A stretch of 6,106 nucleotides of DNA. Source: an uncultured Lachnospiraceae bacterium (GTDB taxonomy: Bacteria > Bacillota > Clostridia > Lachnospirales > Lachnospiraceae). Of this stretch, positions 5,507 to 6,106 are shown one piece after another; within the stretch, counting starts at the first letter, position 1; each line of letters starts with the position of its first letter. The notes below the pieces were generated by a model. It saw only the letters and a program-made list of their open reading frames with translations, was not told the origin of the DNA and ran no database searches. The stretch covers positions 1 to 6,106 of the forward strand of contig CACZNZ010000098.1 of assembly GCA_902782625.1 (NCBI GenBank). Reading direction: 5' to 3'. A program made the position numbers and the translations under genes.

Positions 5507-5535
5507 TTGTCAGGAGTTCACAGATGGGGTATACT
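5507..5535 (+). promoter_or_regulatory. Sigma-A-like promoter for the DUF1836 gene
   Basis: TTGTCA (5507-5512) and TATACT (5530-5535) are separated by 17 bases, each one or two bases from consensus. The start point would be near 5542, giving a leader of about 20 bases that contains AAGGAG (5548-5553). The -10 region shares GGTATACTG with the promoter at 1601-1609. Confidence 0.65.
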
Positions 5536-5561
5536 GTTAAATCATATAAGGAGAAGTCGGT

Positions 5562-6106
5562 ATGGCTTATGATGTGAAACTGATCGGTGCGAAACTGCGC
5601 CGATGGGAGAACTATCTCAACAATTTCCGCTTGCCTCAATGGGACGAACTCCCTGACATGGATCTGTACATGGATCAGGTCGTAATGCTTCTGCAGCGCT
5701 ATTTGAATTTTTTACCGGAGGACGAGCACGGAAACGCTGCTATCACCGCCAGCATCATCAACAACTATGTGCGGCTGAAAATCATGCCGCCGCCGAAAAA
5801 AAAGAAGTACACGCGCGTTCATATGGCATACCTTATCATGGTCTGCTCACTGAAGCAGAGCGTAAACATTCCTTATATTCAAAAGATGCTTCCTTTGGGG
5901 CTTCCCGACGATGAAGTCAGGCGCATTTACGAAGGATATGTGAAGACGCATCACGATATTTGCATTGCTTTCATACAGCTTGTGCGTTCTGCTGGTGACG
6001 ATGTTCTCCACAACCCCGACGCTCAGAGCACAGATGTTGAAAGGCTGGTATATTCTTCCGCTATCGTCACCGGTTTTTCCAAGCTTTTGACCGAAAAAAT
6101 GGTGCG
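5562..6106 (+). CDS. DUF1836 protein, probable DNA-binding regulator (partial at right edge)
   Basis: The frame stays open to the window end, giving 181 codons. Family members are usually around 170-200 residues, so little is probably missing. DUF1836 proteins occur in Bacillota and are thought to contain a MerR-like winged helix; I know of no established function. Family-like features are LPQWDELPDMDLYMDQVV (24-41), then ITASIINNYVRLKIMPPPKK (61-80), then a basic patch KKKKYTRVHMAYL (79-91) and the helix LIMVCSLKQSVNIPYI (91-106). The 'iT.smINNYvk...i.pp.kkkYtr.h' pattern is the part I rely on for the assignment. The remainder (111-181) is helical-looking, contains YVKTHHDICIAFIQL (126-140), and may mediate dimerisation or ligand sensing. 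The ATG is preceded by AAGGAG (5548-5553) at eight bases. The gene is divergent from degV with a shared control region, so regulation of degV, of itself, or of both is plausible but inferred. Confidence 0.85.
   Translation, partial: MAYDVKLIGAKLRRWENYLNNFRLPQWDELPDMDLYMDQVVMLLQRYLNFLPEDEHGNAAITASIINNYVRLKIMPPPKKKKYTRVHMAYLIMVCSLKQSVNIPYIQKMLPLGLPDDEVRRIYEGYVKTHHDICIAFIQLVRSAGDDVLHNPDAQSTDVERLVYSSAIVTGFSKLLTEKMV

Noticed and set aside
1..6106. CRISPR array, tRNA, rRNA, insertion sequence or phage attachment site
   Set aside because: No regularly spaced direct repeats, cloverleaf sequences, transposase-like frames or terminal inverted repeats were seen. The repeats at 504-1088 are protein-coding.

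Overview
The window looks like chromosomal DNA from a Gram-positive Bacillota bacterium, most likely of class Clostridia. It has roughly balanced base composition, strong AGGAG-type ribosome binding sites, sigma-A-like promoters, TTG and GTG starts next to ATG, and DegV, NhaC-type and DUF1836 proteins, families common in Bacillota. No rRNA, tRNA, CRISPR array, insertion sequence or phage gene is visible.

Layout, left to right. (1) A minus-strand pair covers 1-1478. A DUF937-like protein of 325 residues (501-1478) is followed after 20 bases by the start of an ABC exporter subunit that runs off the left edge (1-480). (2) A divergent intergenic region (1479-1658) holds a promoter for each direction. 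(3) A plus-strand gene (1659-2510, TTG start) encodes a four-helix membrane protein with a charged Lys/Ala/Glu-rich N-terminus and a C-terminal YH-x4-C...C-x2-C putative metal site. (4) A convergent intergenic region (2511-2790) carries one terminator for each side. (5) A minus-strand NhaC-type antiporter gene occupies 2791-4278. (6) The gap 4279-4517 holds a candidate antiporter promoter, a 7-bp inverted repeat and a possible 36-codon ORF directly behind degV. (7) A minus-strand DegV-family fatty-acid-binding protein gene lies at 4518-5396. (8) A second divergent region (5397-5561) has two promoters with TTCA/TGAA half-sites between them. (9) The start of a DUF1836 gene (5562 to the right edge) encodes a probable DNA-binding protein.

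How the parts may relate. DUF937 protein and ABC exporter are very likely co-transcribed. DegV and DUF1836 genes are divergent and share a control region, the usual arrangement of a regulator and its target, but this link is inference. The antiporter and the four-helix protein read as independent units.

The least explained part is the left side. The DUF937 protein has an LLGxLLGG repeat array and an acid-free, histone-H1-like Lys/Ser/Thr/Ala tail. Its divergent neighbour also starts with a Lys/Ala-rich tract. No established system can be named for these genes from sequence alone.
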